Part shown: one piece after another, positions 31,378-39,507 of the stretch
Position numbering within the stretch: position 1 is the first letter of the stretch
Layout of the letters: each line of letters begins with the position of its first letter
Assembly (NCBI GenBank): GCA_036490955.1
Contig: DASXCX010000230.1
Span: 1 to 39,598 of the forward strand
Length of the DNA: 39,598 nucleotides
Origin: CAIKMD01 sp036490955
GTDB taxonomy: Bacteria > Pseudomonadota > Alphaproteobacteria > ATCC43930 > CGMCC-115725
Reading direction: 5' to 3'
Notes under the pieces: model-generated
Told to the model about the DNA's origin: nothing
Databases searched by the model: none
Seen by the model: the letters and a program-made list of their open reading frames with translations, nothing else
Program-made: the position numbers and the translations under genes

Positions 31378-31806
31378 TTATTCTTCAACCGGCGGGGCCG
31401 CGATCTCGATCATCCGCGCCATCGCCTCGATCGCCGCCCACGCGGTTTCATCCGCCATCATATCCGTCGCCCAGACCCAGGCGGCGTAAACCAGATCGCG
31501 CTCGTCCTTGGGGTCCACTTCTGCCGCCAGCTTGGCGGCAGCAGCGAGGTCGTGGCGCTGATCGTCGTCATAGTTGAAATCGACGATCCACCCCGAGCCG
31601 GCCGGACTGCCGAAGCGGTAGCGGTCGATGGCAGCAACACCCGACACCCAAACCGAGATATCGCCGAGCGCATCGCCGCCGCGCGACTTCGCGCCGAGGA
31701 TCTCGATCCCATCGAGTGACAGTTTGCCGAGCTCTGCGCCAAAGGTGATCGCTGCCACGGCTTGAGCGGCAGCGCGAAGCGCGGCCATTTGCGAAACGGT
31801 GTGCAC
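31378..31806 (-). CDS. Hypothetical protein, about 142 residues
   Basis: The C-terminal coding region is convincing (G/C-ending codons). The start is chosen at GTG 31806 after GGGGGT; ATG 31788 is also possible, and a frame back to TTG 31863 would cross a promoter-like TATAGA. The protein has a two-part look: ITFGAELGKLSLDGIEILGAKS and YRFGSPAGSGWIVDFNYDDDQ are beta-rich, and the C-terminal half (AAAKLAAEVDPKDERDLVYAAW to MARMIEIA) is helical and acidic. No signal peptide. I do not recognise the family. It is convergent with the thioesterase gene (10 bases), so it is not part of that operon. Confidence 0.65.
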   Translation of the reverse strand: MHTVSQMAALRAAAQAVAAITFGAELGKLSLDGIEILGAKSRGGDALGDISVWVSGVAAIDRYRFGSPAGSGWIVDFNYDDDQRHDLAAAAKLAAEVDPKDERDLVYAAWVWATDMMADETAWAAIEAMARMIEIAAPPVEE

Positions 31807-31892
31807 GAAACCCCCGAACTTCCCCGTCGAACCTCTATAAAAGGGGCGAGGGTCCGCGCTCAATGCGTCATCGCGTCATCGCGCAAGAAACA

Positions 31893-32045
31893 TCAACGAT
31901 GATGCAATTCGGCAACAGCATCGCCGCTCGATGCCTTGAGCTCTGCCGTAGCAAGCGATGACGAAGGCTTTGTTTGCTTGGTCTTCTGCGGTGTCGAGCA
32001 GCGTTGCGCAACGGCGGCGGTAGTATCGTCGCTCGTCTTCGCCAT
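31893..32045 (-). CDS. Possible 50-residue Ser/Thr/Lys-rich peptide
   Basis: A frame from ATG 32045 encodes a hydrophilic peptide (MAKTSDDTTAAVAQ, then TPQKTKQTKPSSSL) ending ELHHR. It resembles disordered small alphaproteobacterial proteins, but the ribosome binding site is weak and codon choice is mixed. An extension to 32186 is less coding-like. The 270 bases from 32046 to 32318 otherwise hold no gene that I can support. Confidence 0.3.
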   Translation of the reverse strand: MAKTSDDTTAAVAQRCSTPQKTKQTKPSSSLATAELKASSGDAVAELHHR

Positions 32046-32318
32046 GAGACACTCGTTCATTGCTTTAGTCCGTATCCACGTGACACCGTTGCGCTGGCAC
32101 GAATCGCTGCGCGCGGACTCGCCAAGGGAATTGTGCGACGGAATCAATCCGGCCGCGGTGCGTGCGAAAGGCCCAACGCGCCACATGCGATGTATCGCAG
32201 CCAGACAGGCGCGCGGGCGGACGAATCGAAATCCCGATACGCGTCCGCGGCAACGATCTGGCGATGGGAAGCCATTCGTAGTATGTGTCTTTGCACCCGC
32301 GATATAAAGAGTTCCACG

Positions 32319-32510
32319 ATGATGCTTCGCTCAATCCTATTGCTGGGTTACGCCGTGCTTCTAGTCGGCTGCCAGAACGCACCCGCGCGCGGCCCGGTGA
32401 TCAACAGCGGCAGCTACGACTGGACCGATCAGGTGCGCGACGCGCGCGGTTTCCCCCTGCCGGGCTGGGGATCGGTGATCATGCCCGGCGGCGACGCCGG
32501 ATCGCGCTGA
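32319..32510 (+). CDS. Small lipoprotein (63 residues)
   Basis: ATG 32319 (a second ATG follows directly) after AAAGAG, with TATAAA a few bases further upstream. The signal peptide (ILLLGYAVLLVGC) ends in a lipobox with Cys at position 18, so the mature protein is a lipid-anchored peptide of about 46 residues. It contains NSGSYDWTDQVRDARGFPLPGWGSVIMPGG, which looks conserved-domain-like. The function is unknown. It is convergent with the zinc-ribbon gene, which ends 19 bases away. Confidence 0.75.
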   Translation: MMLRSILLLGYAVLLVGCQNAPARGPVINSGSYDWTDQVRDARGFPLPGWGSVIMPGGDAGSR

Positions 32511-32529
32511 GCACCAGCATCGCGGCGCC

Positions 32530-33327
32530 TCACGGCTTGATGCTGCGCAGCCAGTTGAGCGCCGGCGTGAGATGCTGGGCGAGGAAATAGAAGCTCGCGA
32601 CCAGCGCCGTGAGGTTCATCACCGTATATTCCGCTTGGCGCACGAGCTTTTCCGTGCGCTCGACCACCTCGGCATCGTACTCGCCGATGGCGCGTAGCGT
32701 GCGATAGAGCAGCCCGCGCCGCCGCGGCCGCACGCGGCCACGGCCGACAAACCAGAAGCGGATGAAGCCGCGGATGAGCGCGCCGATGACATAGCCGGCC
32801 GCGATGAGACCGCCGTAATAGAGGAGTTGCTGCCAATCATGCGCGTCCTGCGGCCGGAGCGGCTCGCCGTAGAGCGACCAGGTCAGCAGCGACATCTCGC
32901 TCAAGGAAGCAACGGCCAAAAGCAATGCGCCGCCGATGACGCGCAACACGCCGTGTTCGCGCATGCCCCGGCGCAGGAAACCGGCGCAAAAGGGGATGAG
33001 AATCGATGCCGCGAGCAGGATAGCGAGGCTGGCGTCGAGCACCACCACCGCGAAATGCGCCAGCGCGATGCCGATGAAGCCGGCGGCGATCGCCCATTCG
33101 TCGGAAATGCTCGGAAAATGCAGCGATGTCGCCACCGCCGTGGCCGGCGCAGCTTCTTCGGCCACCTCGGTCTCGAAAGCCGCTTGCTTTTCAAGCACCA
33201 CGACGCGCCGTGTCAGAAGCAGGATGTGCGCGATCAGCGGTTGGATGAGAGTGAGATCGGCGCCGCACAGCCGGCAATGGCTCGTGTGCTCGTCAATATC
33301 CTCGCCACAATAGGGACAATTCAGCAT
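32530..33327 (-). CDS. Zinc-ribbon multi-pass membrane protein
   Basis: 265 residues. The N-terminus is a zinc ribbon with Cys4-x2-Cys7 and Cys18-x2-Cys21 (NCPYCGEDI, CRLCGADL), followed by a linker and about five membrane segments: AIAAGFIGIALAHFAVVVL, LAILLAASILIPFCAGFL, VIGGALLLAVASL, LLYYGGLIAAGYVIGALI, and a last one around MNLTALVASFYFLA. Basic loops (RGRVRPRRRG) are probably cytoplasmic. No catalytic motif. Such ribbon-plus-membrane proteins are usually annotated as hypothetical; a role in membrane assembly or sensing is only a guess. The start is ATG 33327 without a clear ribosome binding site. Confidence 0.8.
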   Translation of the reverse strand: MLNCPYCGEDIDEHTSHCRLCGADLTLIQPLIAHILLLTRRVVVLEKQAAFETEVAEEAAPATAVATSLHFPSISDEWAIAAGFIGIALAHFAVVVLDASLAILLAASILIPFCAGFLRRGMREHGVLRVIGGALLLAVASLSEMSLLTWSLYGEPLRPQDAHDWQQLLYYGGLIAAGYVIGALIRGFIRFWFVGRGRVRPRRRGLLYRTLRAIGEYDAEVVERTEKLVRQAEYTVMNLTALVASFYFLAQHLTPALNWLRSIKP

Positions 33328-33419
33328 CGCGCCATGCCATCGCGCCGCGACCGTCAGGGGATAGCGGCGCGGGGCCTCCTCCGCCGCTCTTATATCACGA
33401 AACCGGTTTCGGACACGCG

Positions 33420-34445
33420 TTAGAGCGCGCGGATCGTCGGCAGGACCTCGGTCGCCAGGAGCTCGATCGACCGCGAAACTTTTGTGTCAGGCAAGCCGCC
33501 GATATCGATCTGTGCGAGGAAACGGTCGTGGCCGAAGAGGCCGCGCTCATAACCGAACTTGTCGACGACTTCTTGCGGGCTGCCGATGAAAATCGGCCCC
33601 TGTGGCGCGGCACGAGTCTCGAAGACGTCGCGCGGCACCTCGCGCGAAAAATAGGGCCGCGCCGCGTGCGATGAGAAATAAGCGCGATAATGGGGATAGA
33701 ACTCGTCGCGCGCGGTTTGCGAATCCGGCGCGACGTAAAGATGGGTCGCGACGGCGACCCGCCGGTTCTTCGGATCGTGGCCGGCTGCCTCATACCGCTG
33801 GCGATACTCCGCGATCTGGCCGGCGAAATTTGCCGGCGGCTGCGAGATATTGGCCAGCACGATCGGCAGGCCATGATCGGCGGCGCGGCGCGCGCTGTCC
33901 GCGGTACCGCCGACGCCGAGCCAGATTGGCAGCTCGTTCAGGGGCCGCGGCGAAATCTCCGCGTCTCGCAAGGCCGGCCGGAAGCGGCCTTCCCACGTGA
34001 CATGCTCGCTCTTGTCGAGCTGCAACAACAGCTCGAGCTTTTCGGCAAAGAGCGCATCGTAATCGTCCATCGTCGCGCCGAAGAGCGGAAAGGATTCGAC
34101 ATAGGCGCCGCGGCCGGCAATGAGCTCGGCACGCCCGCGCGAGAGCAGATCGACGGTCGCGAAATCCTGATAGACGCGAACCGGATCGAGCGTCGAAAGG
34201 ACGGTAACGGCGCTGGTGAGGCGGATGCGGTGGGTGATGCTCGCGATCGCGGCCATCACCACCGCGGGCGAGGCGATCGCGACATCGAGACGATGGTGCT
34301 CGCCGACGCCGAAGACATCGAGCCCCGCTTCATCGGCGAGCTTTGCCGCGGCAAGAATCCCGGCGTAGCGTTCCCGCACATTGGCGACGCGCCCGGTATG
34401 CGGATCGGGTGTAATATCGCCGAAAGTATAGAGCCCCAGTTCCAT
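33420..34445 (-). CDS. LLM-class flavin-dependent oxidoreductase
   Basis: 341 residues from ATG 34445 after GGGGAAG. A luciferase-like barrel of a different subgroup from the gene at 1218: ELGLYTFGD, VFGVGEHHRLDVAIASPAVVMAAIA (the EHH motif of the LLM class), LTSAVTVLSTLDPVRVYQDFATVDLLSRGRAEL, IAGRGAYVESFPLFG, LPIWLGVGGTADSARRAADHG and FIGSPQEVVDK. Cofactor FMN or F420 cannot be decided by eye, but FMN is expected in this host. No partner reductase is adjacent. It is divergent from the small gene at 34593. Substrate unknown. Confidence 0.88.
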   Translation of the reverse strand: MELGLYTFGDITPDPHTGRVANVRERYAGILAAAKLADEAGLDVFGVGEHHRLDVAIASPAVVMAAIASITHRIRLTSAVTVLSTLDPVRVYQDFATVDLLSRGRAELIAGRGAYVESFPLFGATMDDYDALFAEKLELLLQLDKSEHVTWEGRFRPALRDAEISPRPLNELPIWLGVGGTADSARRAADHGLPIVLANISQPPANFAGQIAEYRQRYEAAGHDPKNRRVAVATHLYVAPDSQTARDEFYPHYRAYFSSHAARPYFSREVPRDVFETRAAPQGPIFIGSPQEVVDKFGYERGLFGHDRFLAQIDIGGLPDTKVSRSIELLATEVLPTIRAL

Positions 34446-34592
34446 CGCTTCCCCGCCCGCGCCATCGAACCATCATTGCCCGCCGCCGTCATTTACGGTG
34501 GCCGGGAATGTTACGCAATCTTAACCGCACCCTCATACTCTTAGCAGAGTCCACCACCGCAGCTTCGACATTGCCGATCGATCGGGAACTCG

Positions 34593-34820
34593 ATGAATAT
34601 CGTGACCGCCGCCGAGCTTGAGCAAATTCTGCTGAAGCAATTCCGCCGCTTCGAGGGCTGCCAAACGGTCGAGCAAGTGACCGTGATTGCGCGACGCGGG
34701 GGCGATTGGATTATCGGCCCGATCCGGCGCGGCCTGACCGACCTCACGCTGGCGCGGCACGGTGCACAGATGCTCGAGCAGCGCTATCGCAATCTCTACG
34801 CGGTCACAAGCGACTCCTGA
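34593..34820 (+). CDS. Small hypothetical protein (75 residues)
   Basis: The frame from ATG 34593 has strong G/C-ending codon use. The predicted fold is helix (TAAELEQILLKQFRRF), two strands (VTVIARRG, DWIIGPIRRG) and helix (LARHGAQMLEQRYRNLY), a compact alpha-beta-beta-alpha arrangement of a soluble protein. No family recognised. There is no strong ribosome binding site. It stands alone, divergent from the LLM gene. Confidence 0.6.
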   Translation: MNIVTAAELEQILLKQFRRFEGCQTVEQVTVIARRGGDWIIGPIRRGLTDLTLARHGAQMLEQRYRNLYAVTSDS

Positions 34821-34977
34821 TTCGCCGCCGGCTTCCGGCCAGATCAGCGCGACGGGTTCTGCTCGGCGGCACAGTCGCGCCTTGGGAAAGCCGACAATGC
34901 GGCGCGCAAACGAAAAGGCGGGTCCTTTTATGGGAGCCGCCTCAGACGCGCTCTTCTGTCACGATAAAGGCGAGAGC

Positions 34978-35226
34978 TCAACGCTCCCAGATCGGCTTGC
35001 CGAGATCGACCGCCGACGGCGAGGTCACTGCGCCTGCAACGGCACCGGCGCCGGCACCGATCGCAGCACCTATCAAGGGCGCACCGACCATTGCCCCGAT
35101 CACCGCGCCACTCGCCGCGCCGATTCCGGCGCCGGAGAGACCGCGATCGCCGACGGACTCGCCACAACCCGAAAGCGCGAGCGCCGCGACGACGAGCGTG
35201 AGCGAGAAGCCAAAGCCTTTGTTCAT
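34978..35226 (-). CDS. Glycine-zipper lipoprotein (82 residues)
   Basis: The start is ATG 35226 after GGGGGA; the frame continues upstream but without coding character. The signal peptide ends in lipobox ALSGC, so it is a lipoprotein. The mature part has repeated GxxxG/AxxxG spacing (GIGAASGAVIGAMVG, AAIGAGAGAVAGAV), a glycine-zipper membrane-inserting segment as in small outer-membrane 'Gly-zipper' or SlyB-like proteins, and ends DLGKPIWER. A likely role is envelope integrity, by family resemblance only. It is divergent from the Flp pilin gene. Confidence 0.82.
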   Translation of the reverse strand: MNKGFGFSLTLVVAALALSGCGESVGDRGLSGAGIGAASGAVIGAMVGAPLIGAAIGAGAGAVAGAVTSPSAVDLGKPIWER

Positions 35227-35474
35227 GCTGGGTATCCCCCGTTTGCGTAAGCCGACCCGACGACCGTGTCGGGTGCCCCGACGGTCTTGCGTAATTGTGT
35301 CGGAATTCAGGTCGCGGCCGCGATAATACATAGAAGAAATTTCCGAAATAAAAGGCGGTCATAGAGCTCGACTCACATTCTTGGTGAAGAGAGCCGACAA
35401 ATCGTCAACAACTCATGCAGCGTTTATTGAGGAAACGGCACAACACTCGTTTGCATCGGAGGCATCTCTGGCGC

Positions 35475-35526
35475 GTTTTAACCTCCTGTTAATTTGTGAG
35501 TACTCAAACTGGTCCCGGGTTAAAAC
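35475..35526. promoter_or_regulatory. Nested dyad in front of flp
   Basis: Outer arms GTTTTAACC (35475-35483) and GGTTAAAAC (35518-35526) are perfect complements. Almost exactly at their centre is the 10-base palindrome TGAGTACTCA (35497-35506). The outer right arm ends one base before the GAGGAGG ribosome binding site at 35528. It could be an operator array or, if transcribed, a large hairpin. Confidence 0.55.
35478..35492 (+). promoter_or_regulatory. CtrA-type box upstream of the Flp pilin gene
   Basis: TTAA-CCTCCTG-TTAA, a perfect TTAA-N7-TTAA, 50 bases before the pilin ATG. In Caulobacter the Flp-type pilin gene pilA is directly activated by CtrA, so the site agrees with known biology. 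Confidence 0.7.
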
Positions 35527-35542
35527 CGAGGAGGCAACCCAA

Positions 35543-35701
35543 ATGAGCATCTTCCGCAAGCTGTTCAGCGACGAGTCCGGCGCGACCGCCATCGAATACG
35601 GTCTGATCGCCGCGCTCATCGCCGTCGCGATCATCGGCGGCGCAACGTCGGTCGGCACCAATTTGGGCTCGACCTTCACCACTGTCGCCGGCAAGCTCTA
35701 A
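35543..35701 (+). CDS. Flp family type IVb pilin
   Basis: 52 residues from ATG 35543, eight bases after GAGGAGG. It has the complete Flp prepilin pattern: a short basic leader (SIFRKLFSDESG), the cleavage region before ATAIEYGLIAALIAVAIIGG with the conserved Glu-Tyr pair, and a short C-terminal TSVGTNLGSTFTTVAGKL. It is processed by a TadV-type peptidase and polymerised by the tad machinery, none of which is in this window. A strong terminator follows at 35783, so it is transcribed alone, as pilA often is. It probably serves surface attachment. Confidence 0.93.
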   Translation: MSIFRKLFSDESGATAIEYGLIAALIAVAIIGGATSVGTNLGSTFTTVAGKL

Positions 35702-35782
35702 GCATCTTTCTGCTTCTGGACCGGAAGGCGCGCTCGCGTCGCGGCGAGCCGGCCTGAGGGTCAAGAAATTTAGGGTGACGAC

Positions 35783-35819
35783 GAGGTCCCGCACCGAAAG
35801 GGCGGGACCTCTTTCTTTT
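35783..35819 (+). terminator. Strong rho-independent terminator after flp
   Basis: Arms GAGGTCCCGC (35783-35792) and GCGGGACCTC (35802-35811), perfect 10 bases, a 9-base loop, and the T-rich tail TTTCTTTT. It lies 81 bases after the pilin stop. Confidence 0.92.
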
Positions 35820-35953
35820 GCGGCCTGGCGGTCGTCGCGGGCCTGCAGCGTGCGATGAGCCGCCTGCAATGCGGTGTTAACCGATCGTATCTAAAAATCG
35901 AGTTTTCGACGAACGTCCCTCGCAAACGGGGGACAACCGGCCTCGACTGGCGG

Positions 35954-37183
35954 ATGAAGATGATTAATGTCGGCTCCAGCGCTGCCGGACCAGCCGCGAA
36001 CGCGCCGCGTTCACCGCTGCGCGTGGCCGTTCTCCTCTGCAGCCTGTGCAGCCTTTACGGCTGGTTGACCACGGCCAGCGAATTTGCGGCGGACCCGTTC
36101 CAGGACTGGGCGGTATTTCACGCGGCAGCGACCGGATACTTCCGGTTCGGCGATTGGTCCGCGATCTTTGCAAATTGGTCCCTGCCCGACCATCCATGGC
36201 TCTACCCTCCATCCTTTCTCTTGCTGCTGTTGCCGTTTGGGACGATCGGATTCGGCGCCGGCTGCTCGATCTTTCTCGTGCTCACGTTTCTTTGCATGAT
36301 CGCGGTGATCTGGCGCTTCGCCGGCGAGCGACGCTGGTTGTGCACCCTCGCGCTGATCCTCAGTCCGGCGACGATGGTGAATGTCTATCTCGGTCAGAAC
36401 GCGTTCCTGTCCGGCGCGCTTTTCTTCGGCGGCGCGCTCGCCTTGAGGACGCGGCCGGTCCTCGCCGGCATGCTGTTCGGCCTGCTGGCATACAAACCGC
36501 AGATCGCGCTGCTGGTCCCTGTCGCTCTCATCGCCGCGCGGCAGTGGAAAGCGCTCGGGGCCGCGACGGTAACCGCGCTGCTCGTCGCCATCCTCAGCGC
36601 CCTCGTGTTCGGGGCGAGCGCATGGCAATCCTGGCTCGGGATGGTCACGGGCACCGAGGCCTCTTCGCTCGCGATCGGCCGCCTCCACGGCGGCAGCGTT
36701 TTCACCTGTGCGATCCTATTCGGCGCCGCGCCGTCCCTCGCCAATGCTTTACAGCTTGCGGCGACGCTGCTTGCCGCTGCGTGTGTCTATGCGAGCTACC
36801 GTCGGCCCATGCCCGAATTCATGCGTGTCGCCACGCTCGCTGCGGCAACCATTCTTGGCGCGCCGCATGTCACAGGGTATGACGCGATCCTGACGGCGTT
36901 CGCCGCCGCGTTGCTGTTCGCGGAAGGTATGAAACGCGGCTTCCGTCCGGGCGAATTGCCGATCGCCTGGATCGTATGGGCGAGCCCGCTCTTCGGCCTA
37001 CCGATGTCCCATCCGGTCGCGCGCCTCATGCCGCTTCTCGTCGCACTCTTCATCGCGGCGATCTTCGCGCGCAGCCGCGCCTACGGCGATGCCGGGTCAC
37101 ATGAGGTTTCACGCGGCGATCCGGCATTTGGCGACCGGCTGAGCGCCCGACCGGCTTCGACAAGTGTCGCTTCGCCAGAATGA
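35954..37183 (+). CDS. GT87-like (DUF2029) membrane glycosyltransferase
   Basis: About 409 residues from ATG 35954; the frame extends to 35855, but that part has AT-ending codons and no ribosome binding site. Around nine to ten membrane segments. The first periplasmic loop has the family's DWAVFHAAATGYFRFGD with an acidic residue expected to be catalytic, then PWLYPPSFLLLLLPFG, LGQNAFLSGALFFGG and LLAYKPQIALLVPVALIA, all hallmarks of the GT87/DUF2029 group of polyprenyl-phosphate-sugar-dependent glycosyltransferases. It would add a sugar outside the membrane to a glycolipid or polymer. The C-terminal 30 residues are hydrophilic. No polysaccharide genes are adjacent. Confidence 0.87.
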   Translation: MKMINVGSSAAGPAANAPRSPLRVAVLLCSLCSLYGWLTTASEFAADPFQDWAVFHAAATGYFRFGDWSAIFANWSLPDHPWLYPPSFLLLLLPFGTIGFGAGCSIFLVLTFLCMIAVIWRFAGERRWLCTLALILSPATMVNVYLGQNAFLSGALFFGGALALRTRPVLAGMLFGLLAYKPQIALLVPVALIAARQWKALGAATVTALLVAILSALVFGASAWQSWLGMVTGTEASSLAIGRLHGGSVFTCAILFGAAPSLANALQLAATLLAAACVYASYRRPMPEFMRVATLAAATILGAPHVTGYDAILTAFAAALLFAEGMKRGFRPGELPIAWIVWASPLFGLPMSHPVARLMPLLVALFIAAIFARSRAYGDAGSHEVSRGDPAFGDRLSARPASTSVASPE

Positions 37184-37296
37184 CCGGCCCTCGTCTTTAG
37201 CGATTCTCCTGCCATCCGGCGGCAAACTCGATACCAGCGGCGTCGCGGTGACGAAGATTGCGCTTCTCGATCTCCGCCAAAATCTCGCGCAGAGGA

Positions 37297-39495
37297 TCAG
37301 CTCGATTCCGACGACAGATCGGTATCGCTGATCGGCAGTGTGCGAATGCGCTTGCCGGTCGCGGCGAAGATCGCGTTCACCACCGCGCCCGCGATAGGCG
37401 GGGTCGCTGGTTCGCCAGCGCCGCCCCATTTGGCACCGCCGCTTGGCATGAGAAAGACGTCGATCTTCGGCGCCTGGGCCAGGCGCACCATGCGGTAGGT
37501 GTCGAAATTGCCTTGCACCGCCGCACCGTTCTTCACCTCGATCTTGCCATAGAGCGCGGCGCTGAGATTGAAGATGACGGAGCCTTCGGCCTGCTCCGCG
37601 ATGCTGAGCGGGTTGACTTGATAGCGCGTATCGAGTGCGACGGTGACGCGGTCGACATGGACATCGCCCTTCGCGCTCACGGTCACTTCGGCGACTTGCG
37701 CGCAGAGGCTGTCCGTGTCGGTGCAGATTGCCATGCCGCGGCCTTTGCCTTTCGGCAACGGCTTGCCCCAATCGCTTTTCTCGGCCGCGGCATCGAGGAC
37801 TTTGATCCAGTCCGGCTTGCCGGCGAGCAGCTTGCGGCGGAATTGATAGGGATCCTGGCCCGCGGCGACGGCCAGCTCGTCGAGGAAGCTTTCGATGGCG
37901 AAGACGTTCTGATTCGCGCCGGGCGCGCGCCAGAACCACACCGGCAGATGTGTGTTCTTGATGATCGCATCGACGCGCGTATTCGGAATGGTGTAGCCGA
38001 TATCGGCAAGCCCGGCGACGGATTGCGGCTCCGGTCCCTTCGCCGGCGACGGACGGCCGACCGAGTTGAGGATCGACGACGTGACCGCGCGGATCGACAA
38101 CGCCGTCGGCATGCCGTCGCTGCCGAGTGCCGCGCGGAAGCGCACCACCGCATGCGGGCGGAATTTGTCCTGCCGCGTGTCTTCTTCGCGCGACCAGATC
38201 AGCTTCACCGGCTTCTGCACGACCTGGGCGATTTTGATCGCCTGGATCACCTCGTCGGCCGCGTCGCGCCGGCCGAAGCCGCCGCCAACAAAGCCATTAT
38301 GGACATAGACGTTCTCTGCCTCCATGCCCGCCGCTTTCGCCGCGGCCTCGGTTGTATCGAGCGCATCTTGCGTACCGACCCAGACGTCGAGCCGATCCGC
38401 CTGCAAATGCACCGTCGCGTTCATCGGCTCCATCGGCGAATGCGAGAGGTACGGCGTTTCATAAATCGCCTCGTGGACCTTGGCATCGCCCGACAGCGCC
38501 TTGTCGACATCGCCTTTGCTGCTCGCGACCAACGCCTCGCCGTCGAGCGCGGCACGAAATTCCTTCGACAGTTGCGCGCTGTCGACCGTGCCGGCAGCGC
38601 CGACATCCCATTCCGGTTGCAGCTTCGCGAGCGCCTGGCGGGCGCGCCACCACGAGCCGTCGGCGACGACCGCGACGGCGTTGTCGAGCTTCACCACGAG
38701 CGGATTGCCCGGCATGCCGGCGACGGCCGACGCATCGACGCTCTTCAGCTTGCCGCCCTGCACCGGGCATTGGACGATGGCCGCGAAGACCATGCCCGGC
38801 ACCTGCGCATCCATCCCGTATTTGCCCGAGCCGTCAATCTTGTGGACGACATCGACGCGCGGCATCGGCTTGCCGGCAAACGTCCATGTATCCGGCGATT
38901 TGATCGCGGGCTCTTTGTCGAGCTTGACCTTCGCCGCCTCGGCCGCGACTTCGCTGTATTTCAGCGTGCGACCGCTGGGGCCGTGGGTGACGACGCTGTT
39001 GGCCGACGCACACTCGCCAGCGGGCACGCCCCAGTTCGTCGCCGCTGCCTGGATCAACCGTGCGCGCGCACTGGCACCGACCTGCTGCATCTTTGGTTGC
39101 GAGGCACGAACCGAACGGCTGCCGTTCGAGTTCATGTCGCCGTAGACTTTTTTCTCGCGAAGATTGCGATTGGGCGAGGCGTATTCGATGCGCACCTTCG
39201 ACCAATCGGCCTGGAGCTCCTCGTTGATGATCATCGGCAGCGCCGTCATGCTGCCTTGGCCCATTTCCGAGCGCTGGTAGCGGATGAGCACGGAATCGTC
39301 CGGCTCGATCGCGATCCAAGCGTCGATCTCGTTGGGGTTATGGCTGTTGTCATCGTTCCAGGGCTGCGCGGCGACCGTCACGGCGTTGGCCAGATGCGGC
39401 AGCGCGCTGATGCCGATGACGAAGCCGCCGGCGGCGGTGACGCCGGTGACGAGGAAACGGCGGCGGGAAAGAACAGGTGTCTGATTTCCGTCCAT
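37297..39495 (-). CDS. Tat-exported molybdopterin subunit (IorB/AldB-like)
   Basis: 732 residues of the xanthine-dehydrogenase/isoquinoline 1-oxidoreductase large subunit. The twin-arginine signal (S10-RRRFLVTG) and hydrophobic stretch show export of the folded, cofactor-loaded enzyme. Seen: YQRSEMGQGSMTALPMIINEEL, the Mo-cofactor motifs GGFGRR and GQGS-type loops, WRAPGANQNVFAIESFLDELA, and the catalytic-Glu segment WGGAGEPATPPIAGAVVNAIF. It hydroxylates an aldehyde or N-heterocycle with water and passes electrons to the [2Fe-2S] partner encoded 12 bases upstream. The start is ATG 39495 after GGGAGAG. The usual third component, a membrane cytochrome c, would lie elsewhere. Substrate unknown. 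Confidence 0.93.
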   Translation of the reverse strand: MDGNQTPVLSRRRFLVTGVTAAGGFVIGISALPHLANAVTVAAQPWNDDNSHNPNEIDAWIAIEPDDSVLIRYQRSEMGQGSMTALPMIINEELQADWSKVRIEYASPNRNLREKKVYGDMNSNGSRSVRASQPKMQQVGASARARLIQAAATNWGVPAGECASANSVVTHGPSGRTLKYSEVAAEAAKVKLDKEPAIKSPDTWTFAGKPMPRVDVVHKIDGSGKYGMDAQVPGMVFAAIVQCPVQGGKLKSVDASAVAGMPGNPLVVKLDNAVAVVADGSWWRARQALAKLQPEWDVGAAGTVDSAQLSKEFRAALDGEALVASSKGDVDKALSGDAKVHEAIYETPYLSHSPMEPMNATVHLQADRLDVWVGTQDALDTTEAAAKAAGMEAENVYVHNGFVGGGFGRRDAADEVIQAIKIAQVVQKPVKLIWSREEDTRQDKFRPHAVVRFRAALGSDGMPTALSIRAVTSSILNSVGRPSPAKGPEPQSVAGLADIGYTIPNTRVDAIIKNTHLPVWFWRAPGANQNVFAIESFLDELAVAAGQDPYQFRRKLLAGKPDWIKVLDAAAEKSDWGKPLPKGKGRGMAICTDTDSLCAQVAEVTVSAKGDVHVDRVTVALDTRYQVNPLSIAEQAEGSVIFNLSAALYGKIEVKNGAAVQGNFDTYRMVRLAQAPKIDVFLMPSGGAKWGGAGEPATPPIAGAVVNAIFAATGKRIRTLPISDTDLSSESS

Positions 39496-39507
39496 GATCG
39501 CTCTCCC

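Larger units (their letters stand above)
35227..35542. other. Divergent region between lipoprotein and Flp pilin
   Basis: 316 bases with no gene that I can support. It holds promoters for both neighbours. The pilin-proximal 70 bases carry a CtrA-type box, a TGAGTACTCA palindrome and a larger 9-base inverted repeat, described separately. Confidence 0.6.

Noticed and set aside
32095..32112. Sigma-54-like promoter (TGGCACG followed by GCTGC)
   Set aside because: The GG-to-GC spacing is one base too long and the -12 element does not match.
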